From an uncultured Collinsella sp. (GTDB lineage Bacteria > Actinomycetota > Coriobacteriia > Coriobacteriales > Coriobacteriaceae), in assembly GCA_958447915.1 (NCBI GenBank), contig CAUDCB010000131.1, positions 1-5,699 on the forward strand: a DNA stretch of 5,699 bases, written 5' to 3'. Positions 5,140 to 5,699 of this stretch are shown piece by piece. The position numbers and the translations under genes are program-made. The notes under the pieces are model-generated. The model searched no databases, was not told where the DNA came from, and saw only the letters and a program-made list of their open reading frames with translations. Each line of letters begins with the position of its first letter. Position 1 is the stretch's first letter.

Positions 5140-5699
5140 GTGCGAGAGCAATGTCGACGAGCTGATCGTCCCCAGGCTCGCGGGGATGCCTGGAACGGTT
5201 TCGTCAAGGCTCTCTGATTTCCGGGGTTGGCGCGGCGATGCTTCTGCGGATGTTTCCAAATTAGAGACAGCCGCCTCGGACTTTGAGGTTTGCGGCCTGA
5301 CTGTTACGGCGATTGATTTCGTCAATCCGTGCGCGCGCTACTCCGAGGTTTCCTTTGAGCTCGGCGGGCATGTCGTGCATGGCCGTTTGATTGAGCCCTC
5401 TGGTTGCGCCCGAAGATCCGAGCTTGTTCCGCTGTGCCTGATGTTCCATGACATCGGCCGACCCGTGCGGGGATGGCATCACATGACGAGGTTTGCCGCT
5501 ATGGGATATGCCGTGCTTGCGCTGGACGATGAGGTGATTGGATCCAGCGATCTGCAGCAGGGGATTACCTCGCCTGCTTTTGTCGAGCGCGTCCGTTGGG
5601 GCTGCGCGTTGGCGAAGGTTGCGCGCAATCTTGATGGCATGGACCCCGACCGCATCTTTGCATGGGGCGAGGGCCTTGGCGGCGGAGTCGCTTTGGCGG
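5132..5699 (+). CDS. Divergent AXE1-like alpha/beta hydrolase paralogue lacking the nucleophile serine, 3'-partial
   Basis: ATG 5132 opens a frame that runs off the window end (189 full codons). It overlaps the esterase stop by eight bases (ATGTCTAA). Residues 76-189 align by eye to the preceding esterase: GHVVHGRLIEP with GARLHAKYLKP, LMFHDIGRPVRGW with LQFHGYPGASRSW, FAAMGYAVLALD with FAGMGMALIALD, and GMDPDRIFAWGEGLGGG with GIDFSRVFVNGASQGGG. Key residues differ: the elbow reads G-E-G-L-G-G, so glycine G181 replaces the nucleophile serine; I108 replaces the oxyanion tyrosine; and the PGQGG/YYVR region is about 18 residues shorter. The N-terminal part is about 16 residues longer and rich in Ser, Asp and Cys. 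It may be a non-catalytic partner or regulator of the esterase, an enzyme with altered chemistry, or an early decaying duplicate. No stop or frameshift is seen. The positions of the acid and histidine lie outside the window. Confidence 0.75.
   Translation, partial: MSKCESNVDELIVPRLAGMPGTVSSRLSDFRGWRGDASADVSKLETAASDFEVCGLTVTAIDFVNPCARYSEVSFELGGHVVHGRLIEPSGCARRSELVPLCLMFHDIGRPVRGWHHMTRFAAMGYAVLALDDEVIGSSDLQQGITSPAFVERVRWGCALAKVARNLDGMDPDRIFAWGEGLGGGVALA

Noticed and set aside
4708..5325. A 205-codon open frame on the - strand across the two AXE1-like genes
   Set aside because: It is antisense to the well-supported esterase and its paralogue and aligned with the esterase codons. It stops at the complement of the TCA serine codon and shows no recognisable motif or convincing start context.
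1..5699. tRNA, rRNA, CRISPR array, insertion sequence or attachment site
   Set aside because: No cloverleaf-like sequence, regularly spaced repeats, transposase motifs or terminal inverted repeats were seen. The window is almost fully occupied by the genes listed.

Overview
The window reads as part of a chromosomal carbohydrate or peptide uptake locus from a high-GC, Gram-positive gut-type bacterium. The most likely source is a coriobacterium such as Collinsella or a relative. This rests on strong GC bias at third codon positions, canonical GGAGG ribosome binding sites, GTG start use, and hairpins without U-tracts between genes. It is an impression from codon style and gene content, not a database match. 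Every gene is on the + strand and the arrangement is operon-like.

Layout: (1) 1-120 holds the last 39 codons of an upstream gene, most likely the solute-binding lipoprotein of the transporter. (2) 121-277 is an intercistronic region with three or four consecutive RNA hairpins. (3) 278-1234 is a DppB/OppB-type permease. (4) 1238-3253 is a single 671-residue protein joining a DppC-type permease to a DppD-type ATPase. (5) 3254-4081 is a separate DppF-type ATPase. (6) 4082-4161 contains a perfect 10-bp hairpin. (7) 4162-5139 is a carbohydrate esterase family 7 (AXE1 / cephalosporin-C deacetylase type) acetylesterase with an intact Ser-Asp-His triad. (8) 5132 to the window end is a second, divergent AXE1-like protein, cut off by the window edge, in which the nucleophile serine and the oxyanion tyrosine are missing.

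Together, genes 1-5 make a complete Opp/Dpp-family (peptide/nickel/oligosaccharide class) importer: binding protein, two membrane halves, and two ATPases of which one is tethered to a membrane half. The cytoplasmic acetylesterase behind it suggests that the imported solute, or something made from it, carries O-acetyl groups. Acetylated oligosaccharides and O-acetylated sialic acids are the leading guesses, with peptides as the default for the family.

The most unusual item is the translationally coupled pair of an apparently active CE7 esterase and an apparently serine-less paralogue. This could be a catalytic/pseudoenzyme hetero-oligomer and deserves a full-length look beyond the window edge.
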